This document shows positions 1-11,124 of a DNA stretch of 64,000 bases, in pieces (the stretch's first letter is position 1; each line of letters begins with the position of its first letter). Origin of the DNA: Gavia stellata. Its lineage: Eukaryota > Chordata > Aves > Gaviiformes > Gaviidae. The stretch is from the NCBI RefSeq assembly GCF_030936135.1, contig NW_026776913.1:558001-622000 (forward strand). Direction: 5' to 3'. A program made the position numbers and the translations under genes. Below the pieces are notes generated by a model. The model was given only the letters and a program-made list of their open reading frames with translations. It was not told the DNA's origin and did not search any database.

Positions 1-315
1 TTCTGACCCAGGGGAGGATGCTGCCCCTGGGCAGGGAGCTTGGGAAATGCCCAGGGTGCCAGAGGAGGGAGCAGGGACCAGGGATGCAGCCAGAGGTGAG
101 AGGGAAATTCAGTGTTGCTGGTTCCGGGGGTGTCATCCCTGGCGCCACCCAAGCCGCTGCCATACTGAGACCATGGGAAGAGGGAACCTGACCCAGGAGT
201 TTCCCTTGGAGGGACTGGGTGTGGGAGAAGGAGCTGAATGTGGTGAGGAACAGGGAGGGAAGTGATGTACAGAACCCATGGGGCGAACTGCAACGTCCTG
301 CTTCGCTGCTTGCAG

Positions 316-572
316 GGGGCAGCCTGCACTCCCAGAGAAGTGCCAGGGTCCCTGGAGCTGAAGGAGTCACCTCGTCCCTGTCCCTGGGGAGTACGGGCTA
401 TGATGATGCTGAAGAGGTGTCTCTGGCACATCCCTGTGAGGACACAAAGGCTGTGACACCGGAGCTCAGTGCACAACAGTGCCTGAGCCCCAGCCCAGGA
501 GAGCCCAACCCTGCTGTGCCGCTGGGTGCAGCCAGGAGGGAGGAGAGGTCTGTGCAGCTGGGAGAGCTGTGA
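316..572 (+). CDS. Possible last coding exon of an SRCR-type scavenger receptor (cytoplasmic tail)
   Basis: A pyrimidine-rich stretch ending in TGCAG at 311-315 makes a plausible splice acceptor. The open frame after it runs to a stop at 570-572. Its translation contains a serine-rich stretch and the motif STGYDDAEEVSL. Acidic tyrosine motifs of the YDD type are typical of the cytoplasmic tails of group B scavenger receptors (WC1, CD163-like, CD5/CD6-like). A polyadenylation signal follows about 100 bp after the stop. No SRCR domain exon is visible in the 315 bp before it, so the rest of the gene would lie left of the window. The assignment rests on one short motif and the exon-like layout, and it could be a chance open frame. 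Confidence 0.33.
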
Positions 573-673
573 GCTCCAGGGCACCATCTCCCTTGACCCA
601 TGCACAGCAGAAACAGTCCAGAGTTTCCTCTATTTTTCTTCCCATTCTTATGCTGTACATCATATTTGTTCTT

Positions 674-679
674 ATTAAA
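674..679 (+). terminator. Polyadenylation signal ATTAAA
   Basis: ATTAAA is the common variant signal. It lies 102 bp after the stop of the putative receptor exon, which suits a short 3' UTR. Confidence 0.35.
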
Positions 680-3600
680 AGTCTCGGGGGACTTTGACCC
701 TGAGCTGCTGCTTGCCTGCCCAGGTGTCGCGGTGTCTCCCTGAGGCTGGTCTAGGGGAGCAGAGCACAAAGACATGGTGGTGGGGAAGGGGTGTGTCTCA
801 GGGACAGCAGGCTTGGGGTGAGGTTGTGGGGCTGCGATAGCCCATGGTTCCTGGGGGATAATCGTACTGACAGAGACACTTCCATCCTGCTGGCCACGGG
901 CAGTTTCTAGTCAAAATGTCTCTCTGATAGGTCCCATGATGCGACCCCAGTGGGAGCACCCATTTCCTCACCCCGGGGTTTCCCAGCTGCTCCTTGCCCC
1001 AGGCCCTACCTTCTGGTCCCACAGTGCAGAGGCCATGACAGAGCTGCCATGCCAGGGTAAGCCCTGGGCTGTGGCCCCACACAAGTGAGCCCTAAGGCGG
1101 CTGCAGTGCCCTGAACACCCCAGCCCACCCCAGGGGGATCATGGCCACAGATTACCTCCCACAATGGTTCGGAGGCAGTTCTGCTCCCCACTGCCCCAGC
1201 ACAGGGTGCAGAGCCACTGTCTGGGACACATGGGACTGGAATTCCCTCTCCTCATGCTCTGCCAGGACCCAAGTCTCCAGGGGCTGTTCCTGCTGCCCAG
1301 GCACTTGCAGACCCCGAGCACTCTTGTCACAGCCGCAGAGCTGCCTTCTTCCTGAGCAGGGGCTGTAAGGCTCCATGGCATCCCTATGACCCCCTCCTCC
1401 TGCTCCCCTCCAGCCCCCACCCCTGTCCTCCTCTGCCTCACCAGTGGTGCCAGTCTGGGTTTGTGTCGGGGCAGTACTTGTGTGCAGGTAGAGGAGGGGT
1501 GGGAGCAGGGGAATAGGGGCATCTTTCTTTCAGCGCTGTTGGAGGGCCAGGGAGATGGAGAAAGGATCCCCACGAGACGTGTGCTGCAGCCAAAAGCCAT
1601 GTCCCAGCCCCTGGCCTGGAGAAGGGCCCATCCAGGAGGATGCTCATGTGGGCACATTTCCATGGCAGAGGAGATTTTTGTGTCCCTCCCCTAAAGCAGG
1701 TACTGCTGGGAGCTGAGCCAGGGTCCATCTCTGCTCAGGCTTTTACCTGCCCCAGTGCCCACGGCAGAGAAACCTCTTATGCAGAAGCCAGGTGGGGAGA
1801 AGGATTTGACACCTGGGCAGGAACTGGTGCCCAAACTGCCCTCCCTGCTCCCACTGGTGGATCTCCACACCCCTCCAGCTCTTCCCCAATGGACTCCTCT
1901 GCTGCGGGCTGGAAGGTGCGTTGGCTGTCTGTGGCAGGGCTCCCTGTGGGGAGCAGCTGCAGCTCAGTAGCACTGCAAAGAGCAGGATCTGGCCCTAGAG
2001 GAGAAGAGAGGCAGCAGCTGTTGCCAGCATCCTCTTCTACGGCAGCGTTGCCCCATTCCCTGCTGGGAGCTCCTCTACACCTGGGGTGACCCTTGGGGGG
2101 ACCTGGGGGAGCCCAGGCTCACACATCCCTCTGCCCCACACCCTGGAGCCTTCCTGCTGGCAGCCCCCATGGGAGAGCAGCGATGGGTGACATTCATGGG
2201 CACTGCAAACAGCCTCCTTTCCCTGGAAAACTACCCACTGGGGCAAGCTGCAGCCCTGCATCTCAGAGAAGTAACGTATAAAAGTGAAGTAAAGAGGAAG
2301 GGAGGAGTGTTATCTTCTGAACACAGGATGGCGGGGGCCTCTGGGCAGTACAGACACTGACCTGCAGACTCAAGGTGCCCCAGGTGGGGACCAGGGAGAA
2401 GAGCCCAGTACCGGTCCCGCGCCACCTCCCCGCCAGCTCTGCCCTCCCACAGGCATAATATTTCTCCCCTGCTCTGGCACCTGGTAGAGGTTTGCCTCCT
2501 CCTCCTTGGGGAGATGAGCCATAGGCCTGGGTGTGCTTGAGGGGGCAGCACAGCTGAGCAGAAAGAGCCCATTTCATGGCATTTTGGGACCTGAACATTC
2601 TGGCCCTGCAGGCTGGCTCTGTTCTCTGCAGGAGGCAGGATCATCACTGTGCCCCAGATCCGTGCTTGCTCCTGCAGCTCCCAAGGACTGACCTGAGGGG
2701 GGTCACAGTGAGAGCCCAACTCTCAGCACTACTGCCCTATGCCGGGCAGAGCTCGGCTGTTGAAAACCCAGAGGAGAGCAGCCTTATTTCTCTTAGTTTG
2801 GGCTCACCGTTCCCGGGGGCTGGGCGTCCTGCAGTGAAAGGCCATGTCTCACAACCCATTTTGATTGAGGGTGTTTTTGCTGATGGAGCAGCTGAGGCAC
2901 CACCTTCTGGCCCTCGCCACCTGGGCATGGCTTTGGACAAGCCTGTGCATCCCTGATCCCACCATCACAGGGTGGACGGAGACACCCAACACCCAGAAAC
3001 AAGAGGTGGGCACCGGCCCCACCAAACCCACCTCTGCAGGGCTGTGCCTGACCTCAGCAGCTCCAGGTTCCCTGAGCTGAGGCTCTGCTCTAAGCCAGTG
3101 GTGACAGCGGAAGGAGAAGGAGCTGGAGGCAGGGTCAGGGTAAGAAATGTCATTCCATTCCTCCAGCTGGGGGTCCCACAGCCCTGCCCAGGCTCCTCCA
3201 ACTCAGACACCCTACCTGCTGGCACAGAGGAGTGTTTCCCATGTGGTATGGCATCTCCACCTGGAGACAGGACAATCTCAGACCCTTATCCCTGGAGACC
3301 CACCAGGGCAGCATGGCCCTGGTCCCAAAGGACACCTGGGCTGTACCAGCACCCTCACACCATATCTCTCAGTGCAGCCAGAAAGGATTCCCAGTGTGCT
3401 GCTGACGTCTATCCCCTCCCTGAGGTCTCCTCACAGGGGCACTCTGCTGCCAAGCATTGTCCCTGGGCGGTGGGTGGGGTGGGTGTGTGGTGCAGGGCAG
3501 TGACCTGAGCTCAGGTCCAGCACAGCTACCTGCTTCTCCTCCAAGAGGGGGCTCAGCAGAGGCAGCGCACACAGCCCTCCTCACCTCACAGCCAAGCCCT

Positions 3601-3685
3601 GGGTGGGCAGGGCAGGCCCACAGAGCCTGGGGAGGATTAGTGCCTGCACCTGCCTGAGGCTGGGGAGTCAGGGCAAAAGCATCCC
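680..3685. other. GC-rich sequence without a recognisable gene
   Basis: Open frames of 60-174 codons occur on both strands, but they overlap each other, lack recognisable motifs and are expected in GC-rich DNA. No CR1 or LTR sequence is visible, unlike the rest of the window. More exons of an unrecognised gene cannot be excluded. Confidence 0.4.
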
Positions 3686-3757
3686 TGGAGATGCTGGCAA
3701 CTGAACCCAGGACCGCCGACATGCGAAGTGGGCACTCTTCCACTGAGCTACATCCCC
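3686..3757 (-). tRNA. tRNA-Ala (CGC)-like gene
   Basis: Read on the minus strand, the 72 nt fold into a full-size cloverleaf with arms of the standard lengths. The acceptor stem GGGGATG/CATCTCC pairs at all seven positions, counting the G3-U70 wobble that is the alanine identity element. The D arm is GCTC/GAGT, the anticodon loop is TTCGCAT (anticodon CGC) and the T loop is TTCAGTT. There is one mismatch in the anticodon stem and one in the T stem (53-61), so it may be a weak or decaying copy. No intron is present. Confidence 0.62.
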
Positions 3758-4625
3758 TTGACACCTGCCAGCATCAGAGACACTCGCATCCTGTTGATGT
3801 GCCTATGACAAGCACAGTTTCTTGTCCCCTGGGTGCCCAGGGACACTGCAGACAACAGCACTTGAATCCTCCTGAGATGGGGGGAAGTCAGGACCAGCAC
3901 TCTGCTGGGGCCCGATCCTGGCACAGGGCTGCACTGCAGAATGCTGCCCCTTCAACATCTCTGCAGGGCAATGGGGCAGGAGGAGGCTCTTGCTGCAGGT
4001 GCTGCTGCCATGATCTGGCCTACTCCATGGTGTTTCAATGGAGAAGAGGAAATCCCTTCCCCTGAGCCTCCTCTGCCACCCAGGGCAACAGCCCTCTGTG
4101 CCACATCTGTCCCCAACTCCACAGCAGGAGCAGTGCAACAGGGGGAGGGGAATGCCCTCCCTGAGGTGAGGTACCCCCAGGCTCTGATGGCACCCCAGGG
4201 CATGTGGTGGAGAGGACATGGGGACAGAAATCTTACACCCCTTCCTCCAGGCACTGGGCCTCCCCCTGCACCCCTCTGTCCCCCAGCATCCCTGGAGGTG
4301 GGGTGAACAGCAAGCTTCCATCTCCCTGGGGCTGAGGGTGTAGGTAGGGCTCAGGGACCTTCCCACTCCTTCAGCCCTGAGGACTGTCCTGACAGCAAAG
4401 CAGTGCCCTGGGACAGCCCTGGCTGCGGCCTCTGGGGCAGGGTGGGTGAGCGTGTTCAGCTCTTCACTCAATGGTCGATGGTTTGACCACGTGCAGGGGT
4501 GGTGTTGTCATGGTGGTAAAGCTGGGGCAATTGTGGTGCCCAATGCCATAGACTTTTCCCTGCTGAGCCCTTGCCTGGCAAGGAGGGTTTGTGGGAATTA
4601 AAGCAGACCACAGTCACCGTGAACT
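3758..4625. other. No recognisable gene
   Basis: GC-rich spacer between two tRNA-like sequences. The long minus-strand open frame here has no recognisable motif. Confidence 0.4.
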
Positions 4626-4709
4626 TCTGGGGTGGCTGAGTGGAGTTAAGGGGATGGACTGCTCATCTAGTCTGCTTTGCACACAGGGCCCCAAAGCCCA
4701 TCCTCAGCA
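4626..4709 (+). pseudogene. tRNA-Ser (GCT)-like pseudogene
   Basis: The stretch TGGCTGAGTGG, then GTTAAGG, then GATGGACTGCTCATC follows a vertebrate tRNA-Ser(GCT) through the D arm and anticodon arm (loop CTGCTCA). It continues through a serine-type long variable arm to CCCATCCTCAGCA at the 3' end. The 5' acceptor strand no longer pairs well, the D loop has two extra bases and the T loop is changed. It is best read as a decayed tRNA gene. Confidence 0.5.
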
Positions 4710-6205
4710 ATGGCTCTCCCGTTCTTGCTCAAGAAAGACCTAGAAGGACTCTTGGAGCAGTGACAATCCTGCAGGCACTACCCCTGCGGCCAAGCATTTT
4801 CAAGCTCATGCTCAAAGCTGACAAGACAGCAGCTGTGCTGTGACAGACGGTCTCTCACCGCCTCTCACTTGCGCTCGGTCACAACAAACGCAAACTCCTC
4901 TAGAGGTGCATGCCTGGGGAGCCAGCCATGAGGCAGCCGATCTGCAGGGAGCTAGGACGTGCACATTGCTGTGGGACTATAGTCCAGTATGTGCCATTCC
5001 TTGGCCTGACCGGTTGACTGGGGAGGTGCTCAGACTGGAGACAGAGAGACATGTCCTGGGTCACAGTTGTCACTGTCTTCCTGATGGGTGAGAAGGGTTC
5101 TGTAGCAGCAAGAGGTTGCAAGAGTGGAGCCCAGCAGCTTGTTGGAGCTCATGAGCAGGTCTTTCTTCCTCTGGACAGTGCCTGATGGCTGTGAAGGGCT
5201 GCAGCTGGGCTGGACAGTCCAGTCTGGTGGGTGAGCATATTTGGGTATGGAAACTGGGGACTGTTGAGACAGGTGTGCTGTGAGCCCCGGGTTTGGTGCT
5301 GATGGGATGGAGAACACAGAAGCAGGTGTGATGCTGAGGAAATGCAGAGGGAGGTAAATCTGGAGCGTAAAAACGACATCCAGCGGTCGAACTGGTGCTG
5401 TACGGAAGTCACAGTGTGAGAGTTGGTGACGTTTAATGCTAGACCGCAGGGGAGCCACTGCTGGCATTTCTGTCCGGACTTGTGCCCTTGCAGCAGGGAG
5501 GAACTGATGCAGAGGGATGTTCATGTGGGGCCCCAGAGGGGTCCCCCTGTGCCGTGTATTTCCTTGCTGATGTGCAGAGAGCAGCATGTTTGTGTTTCAT
5601 CAAACTTTGCAGCAGGGGGGCAAAGGGGTCCAAGAAACTCTGCTCAGGACAGCGTGTGACTAAGCCCATGCGCCACAGGGGACGATCCTCAGCACGGCTT
5701 TGTCAGCTGCCCTTCACACATCTGAGGTCTCACTACGACAGACCTCTGGAGGGAGGCTGCTGCCGTTCAGGCCTCAGCTCCAGGGAGTGCCTCTCCCTGG
5801 CACTGGGGGGACGGTGGCCTCCCCCATGGGCAGTATGCTCTGGTCTGGGAACTGAGGTCCAGGTGAAGGATGTGTGTGAGGAGGGGTGCAGTCTGTGCAC
5901 CATCGAGAATGACAAAGAGGACAGAGACAGGGTCTTTGCAGAGACCCCGCAAAGGAGGGATGCCGATTGCTGTGGAGCAGGGAAGGAGGGACAGATGCAG
6001 ACCGCCCCGAAGAAGCACTGACTAGGGAGTCCTGTCCAGGGCAAGCCTGGGGACTTGTGGTGCAAGAGGAAGGCTCCTTCTAACCCCCAGATCTGCAGCT
6101 ACAGTGCACGGGCAGTGCTCTGGCAAGAGGTGAAGGAGCAAGGAGGGCCAGGGCAGGATGCAAGAAGGCAGACAGGCTCTGCAAAAATCAAAGGGAGAAA
6201 ATCAT
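4710..6205. other. No recognisable gene
   Basis: GC-rich sequence. It contains a short ATG frame followed by a good splice donor at 5051-5089 (see rejected items), but no exon that could follow it was recognised. Confidence 0.35.
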
Positions 6206-6278
6206 TGCTGAAGCCTGGGGTTGAACCAGGGACCTTTAGGTCTTCAGTCTAATGCTCTCCCAGCCGGGCTACATTAGC
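6206..6278 (-). tRNA. tRNA-Phe (GAA)-like gene, probably decayed
   Basis: The minus strand reads as a 73-nt cloverleaf close to vertebrate tRNA-Phe. The D loop is GGCTGGGA, the anticodon loop CTGAAGA (GAA) and the variable region AGGTC. The T stem CCTGG/CCAGG is perfect and the 3' end is CTTCAGCA. Mismatches are two in the acceptor stem, one in the D stem and one in the anticodon stem, so it is probably weak or a pseudogene. It is the third tRNA-like sequence within 2.6 kb. Confidence 0.55.
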
Positions 6279-6719
6279 CCTGCCCCAGCAGCCCTTGTCC
6301 CAGTTCCACCCTGTCCAGGCCACCGGCTGACACACAAGAGGAGAGCTCCTTGGGGACATTCCCAGAAAAAAGCTGTGCCCAGCACCTGGCCTCTCCCTGC
6401 CTCCATGGCCAGGTGGGCTCCAGGTGTGGGGTGGGGCCAGCTTAGAGTAGGAGTGCCAAGATATGTGTCGGGCCTCAAGTACAAAGCTGACGGTGGTGAA
6501 GGCAAGTGGGCAGGGTAGGCACGTGCAGCTGCAAAAACTGAGGGTGGAAGAAGTGTGGGGTTGGTGGAAGAGCTCTCTCACAGGGAAGAGAGGGCCCAGG
6601 GGAGGCAGAGCTTGCACTCGTGCCATAGGCTTTTGCTTCTTTCTTGCATGAGCAAGAGTATTTTTTTCAATGTTTGGAGATGATATTTAGGGGGAAAGAA
6701 GGCTTGAAAACCTCCAAGG
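6279..6719. other. No recognisable gene
   Basis: Short spacer between the tRNA-like sequence and the first CR1 fragment. Confidence 0.4.
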
Positions 6720-7540
6720 ATCAGGACTGCACAACCACTCAGGGCAACTTCTTCCAGTCCATGAGTGACCTTATGATTACGACCCCGTGGACCTCATGGT
6801 CCTTATCTCCCACCTGAACATTCTTTCAACTTTTGTCCCTTTCCTCTCATTTTCCCACCATGCACCATGACGAAGAGCCTGGCTCTATCTCCTTAACCAC
6901 CTGATAGGAACTGAAATGCTTGTATAAGGTTTCCCGAAGCCTTCCCGTCTCCATACTGAACAGTGTTCCCTCAGCCTTTCCTCAGGTGGAAAGTTCTCCA
7001 GCCCCCTGCACACTCACACACACCTGCCTGTACTGGTGCCCCTTCACTGAACTCACTCCGGTTGATCCATGTCTTTCCAGTATTGGGGTAGTAGGCTCCA
7101 AACTCAGTGCGGTACTGTGTGTGTGGTCTAGTGAGCACTGAATAGAGGGGCAGAATGCCTCTCCCTTCTCTCCTGGATATGCTTCTGTTCATACACCTTG
7201 TTGTCCACCATGACCCCCAGGGCCTTTTCTGCTGAGCTGGGCCCCAGTTGGGGCTGTTGCCCAGGGTTAGGCCACCCCACGGGTAGGACTTGGCATTTTT
7301 CCTCTCTGAAATCTAGTAGGTTCTTGTTGGCCCACTCTACCAACCTGTCAGAGTTCCTCCAGAAAGCAGCCCTCCCATGTAGACACTGGTCCCTTGCCTC
7401 AGTTTTGTGTCATCTGCAAACTCTGTCAGCTCCTCCAGGACACTGATAACATCGTTAAGTCCCAGGAGAGACTCCAGTGCATCCAATCAGTCTTTTGCTC
7501 ACCTCTTTGCCCACCTATCAAGACTGTAGCTTCCTAGGTT
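6720..7540 (-). mobile_element. CR1 LINE fragment, strongly degraded
   Basis: The reverse strand gives CR1 ORF2 wording: a frame with EWANKNLLDFREEKCQVL and then ALGVMVDNKVYEQK (7128-7343), matching the CR1 region after the reverse transcriptase core. Flanking words match antisense CR1 text on persistent foot-end fragments. Several frame breaks mark it as old. Confidence 0.6.
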
Positions 7541-7566
7541 CAATACGGGAGTATGGTGGGAGACAG

Positions 7567-8362
7567 TGCGTGGTGGGTTGACCTTGGCTGGCTGCCAGAT
7601 GCCCACCCAGCCACTCTCTCACTCCTCCTCCTCAATAGTGCAGGGGAGAAAAAAGGGAAAAAAAAGCTCAGGACTTGACATAAAAGCAGGGACATGACTT
7701 CCCAGTTACCATCATGAGCAAAACAGACTCAACTTGTTGAAAATTAATGTAATTTAGTACCAATTCAAATAGGTTTGGATAGTGAGAAGAAAAGGTAAAT
7801 ATTACAATGGCACCTCCCCTTTCTCCCTTCTTCCCAGGCTCAGCTTGATTCCTTCATTGCTGTTTCCTCTACCTCCTTTCCCCGTGAGTGGTAAAAGGAG
7901 GAATGGGGATTGCAGTTAGTTCATCACAGTTCACCTCTGCTGTTCCCTCCTTGCACTTTCCCCGTGGCAACCTTCCCACAGGCTAGAGTTCTTTCAGGAA
8001 ATACCCAACTTCTCTGGCACTTGATCCTCCACAGGCTGCAGGGAAATACCTGCTCCATTGTGGTCCCTCCGTGGGCTGCAGGGCAATCTCTTCTGTGGCA
8101 TCTGGAGCTCTTCCTCCTGCTCCTTCTTCACCGACCCTGATGTTTGCAGGAAGTTTTCTCACACCTTTTTTTTCCTTACTCCTGTCCCACTCTGGCATTT
8201 GTGCCCTTTCTTAAATACATTTTCACAGAGGTGCCAGCAGCTTGGGTGATGGGCTTAGCTTTTGCCAGCAGTAGGTCTATTGCAGAGCTGGCTGGACTTG
8301 GCTGTGTCGGGCATGGGGTAACCCATTGCCTCTTCTAACATGGGCTCCTGATGCCCCTCCCC
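7567..8362 (-). mobile_element. Solo LTR-like sequence of an avian endogenous retrovirus
   Basis: The plus strand starts with GTGGGTTGACCTTGGCTGG. It then shows the ordered words of a common bird LTR in reverse: CAAAACAGACTCAACTTG, a purine/T-rich stretch, repeated 'ctgcaggg' units and a TTAAATACATTTTCACAGAGG segment. No internal region belonging to it is visible, so it looks like a solo LTR. The family is recognised from memory as avian, with the class (ERVK or ERVL) not settled. It is an old, diverged fossil. Confidence 0.55.
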
Positions 8363-8487
8363 TAGGAAAAAAGCAGACACAGACACCAATAGAGAGCAAA
8401 AAACTTGGCCTTGCTAAATGACATCCCCTGCTCTTCCATCATCAAGAAATCCAAACTACGCATTGGAGGGGAAGAGAGAGAAACAGA

Positions 8488-9480
8488 AAAGGCCTCGACA
8501 CTGTGCAAGCACTGCTCAGCAATAGCTAAAACAGTTATTAACACTGTTTTGGCCACTGATGCAAAGCACCAGATGAGCTGCTATGAGGAAGGTTAATCCC
8601 AACCCAGCGAGACCCGGTATAATCTGCACCCTTATTCCACAGAATTTCCGTCATGGTCAGGTCCCACACTGAGTGATACACCTGAGTGTATACAGTCAAT
8701 ACATACAGAATCGCCCCATTCCTATGTTGTTGCATTTCTACACCCTACTCAAACCTTTCCATTCTCTCTTTCTCAGTCCCCAAATCCCCTCTTACCAACA
8801 CTTACAACTTCTACTGCATACTTAGGAGCAGCTTTGCTTCCAACAGTCAGGTTTATACATCCTCATTTACCACTGCGCTGCTCCTTGACATCACTGATAT
8901 TATCCACCCATTCCAGCTCCGCTCCCCCCACCCCCCCCAGCGAGTGTCCATATGAGAAGCCAATGACTTGGGCCCCATCTGTCAAGGTGGTCACTTAGGA
9001 CAGGTGAAGTAACGTGCTGGATCCTTGTGTGCCAAGACCGGATTGGATTGGATCACCATTGCACCCACCCCCTTCCTCATGAGGATTGCCCTCTGTTGGT
9101 TTGAGTGGTTCCTGCTGCCTCGCTTCCTAGAACTTATAACTCACACCACGGATGATTTTCCGCCAAGGTCAGACCTCCTTGAGGTACATACCGGATCGCC
9201 CATCCTTCTGTATTACCCATCAAGTGCACCCAGGTCCTTGAGCAAAGACAATCTCACAAATGGGCTTGCTTTTTCCCAAGGGAGGAGCAGCCCACACTGC
9301 CTTCCCCAGCCACCTCCCTGTGTGCACTCCGGGGACATTATCTCCTCCCACAGTTATGTACAGGCTTTGTTTGGGCAGGACCAGGACAGTTAGCAGATCC
9401 CCTGGGGTTTACCAGCTGAGTGAGTTCTGCTAAACCAATGACCTGTCCAATACGACATAGAACAGCATCACTGAAAGTTT
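8488..9480 (-). mobile_element. Fossil ERVL-type retrovirus fragment (LTR end, 3' internal region, integrase end)
   Basis: From 8488 to about 8612 the sequence matches the 5' part of the same LTR seen at 19740-20331, in reverse. From there to about 9480 it follows 16663-17400, the 3' internal part of the larger ERVL element, including the C-terminal integrase region. It is broken with many breaks and is clearly more diverged than the second copy, so it is older. Confidence 0.6.
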
Positions 9481-9489
9481 GGCCTGTTC

Positions 9490-9800
9490 TCTCAGCATCC
9501 TTGGATGAAGGCCCTCCCGTCTCATGAGCTGGCAAGGGCTGAGTTTGTTCAAGTGACTCCTGACTTGATCCCCACCCACTGCTGCTTGTTCTCCATGGGT
9601 TCTGCCTTAGGGTACAAGGGCCGGGGAGACCCTGCTGATGGAGACTGAGCCAAACACAACACAGAGTATCTCAGAACTATTTACACCTGCTCTTGCTAAA
9701 TGTTGCTGTGGCCTCACATTGCTTTGTTTCTTCTTTAACTTTAACTTCCGTAGTAACAGCTCATCTTGGTGCCATTGAATTCCCTTGAGAGAGTCAACTG
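9490..9800 (-). mobile_element. CR1 LINE fragment (just upstream of the reverse transcriptase core)
   Basis: The reverse strand contains CR1 wording in the order 'agatactctgtgttg', 'tcagtctccatcagcagg', 'gtctcccc', then 'agaacaagcagcag'. The same segment occurs at 53500-53880. It lies directly before OR1 and may have disturbed that gene's 5' end. Confidence 0.5.
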
Positions 9801-9990
9801 AATATCCCTGTGGGCCATTGCAGCGGGCTGTCCTTACAGCCCAGCTATACTGAGCTCTGCTCAGTGCTCAGTGCTGTGTTCTGTTCTCGGTAAGACCCTG
9901 TGTCACTGATCCTGAGAAATCCACAGGTTGCTTAAAGAAGACATTGACCACCTCCCTGCCCTGACTGGAATTTCCTTATGTCCGGCCACA

Positions 9991-10925
9991 AAATCCAACA
10001 GCAGCTCCATCACCCAGTTCCTCCTCCTGGCATTCGCAGACACGCGGGAGCTGCAGCTCTTGCACTTCTGCCTCTTCCTGGGCATCTACCTGGCTGCCCT
10101 CCTGGGCAATGGCCTCATCATCACCGCCATAGCCTGCGACCACCACCTCCACAGCCCCATGTACTTCTTCCTCCTCAACCTCTCCCTCCTCGACCTGGGC
10201 TCCATCTCCACCACTCTCCCCAAAGCCATGGCCAATTCCCTGTGGGACAACAGGGCCGTCTCCTACTCAGGATGTGCTGCCCAAGTATTCCTGCTTGTAT
10301 TTTTTATGTCAGCAGATTTTTATCTTCTCACCATCATGGCCTACGACCGCTACATTGCCATCTGCAAACCCCTGCACTATGAGACTTTTCTGGGCAGCAG
10401 AGCTTGTGTGAAAATGGCAGCAGCTGCCTGGGGCAGTGTTTTTTTCTATGCTGTGCTGCACACAGCCAATACATTTTCATTACCATTCTGCCAAGGCAAT
10501 GCTGTGGACCAGTTCTTTTGTGAAATCCCACAGATCCTCAAGCTCTCCTGCTCAGACACATACCTCAGGGAAGTTGGGTTTATTGTGGTTAGTGCTTGTT
10601 TCAGTGTTGGCTGTTTTGTTTTCATTGTGCTGTCCTACGTGCAGATCTTGAGGGCCGTGCTGAGGATCCCCTCTGAGCAGGGACGGCACAAAGCCTTTTC
10701 CACATGCTTCCCTCACCTAGTTGTGGTCTCCCTGTTTCTCAGCACATCATGTTTTTCTACCTGAAGCCCCTCTCCACCTCTTCCCCATCCCTGGACCTGG
10801 TGGTGTCATTTCTGTACTTGGTGATGCCTCCAGCAGTGAACCCCCTCACCTACAGCATGAGGAACCAGGAGCTCAAGGATGTAGTGTGGAAACTGATCCA
10901 ATGGACCTTACTCCATCAACAATAA
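9991..10925 (+). pseudogene. OR1: olfactory receptor, OR14-like, pseudogene
   Basis: Class II olfactory receptor (seven-helix GPCR of olfactory neuron cilia, coupling to Golf). Hallmarks in order: SNSSSITQF N terminus, GN in TM1, PMYFFL, MAYDRYIAICKPLHY after TM3, SYVQIL in TM5, KAFSTC in TM6 and, after a frame change, PAVNPLTYSMRNQ in TM7. Compared with OR3/OR5, the ATG before SNSSS is replaced (AAA at 9991) and the usual splice acceptor 23 nt upstream is missing. A one-base deletion near 10745 shifts the frame at the start of the TM6-TM7 loop; relative to OR4 one C is missing in 'cagcaccatc'. An in-frame ATG at 9928 would add an unrelated N terminus. The Arg of DRY is kept. CR1 sequence ends about 190 bp upstream. 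Confidence 0.88.
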
Positions 10926-11118
10926 TCTGCCTCCTTCTCTGCAGAGTGCCCAGATCTTAGGCAAGAGTTTAGGCCAGGCTCTGTTTTTTTTTCCCTTTCA
11001 GAATCATACTTAGAGGTAATTGCTTGGGCTCATGCCCCGTCCCCTGAGGCACAGTCCTGTGGTGTCTGATCCTTGCAGAACACTGGGTCACCTCTGACCC
11101 CTGTAACAGCATCTCTGC

Positions 11119-11124
11119 AATAAA
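11119..11124 (+). terminator. Polyadenylation signal AATAAA after OR1
   Basis: AATAAA lies 194 bp after the OR1 stop, in the transcript sense. Confidence 0.45.

Noticed and set aside
2276-2285. TATA-like GTATAAAAG
   Set aside because: No gene start or conserved context around it.
3803-4471. 222-codon open frame on the minus strand
   Set aside because: GC-rich DNA with overlapping frames on both strands, low-complexity composition and no recognisable domain.
5051-5089. Short ATG frame (MSWVTVVTVFLM) followed by GTGAGA, like a signal-peptide exon
   Set aside because: Too short for a convincing leader and no following immunoglobulin-like or other exon could be recognised.
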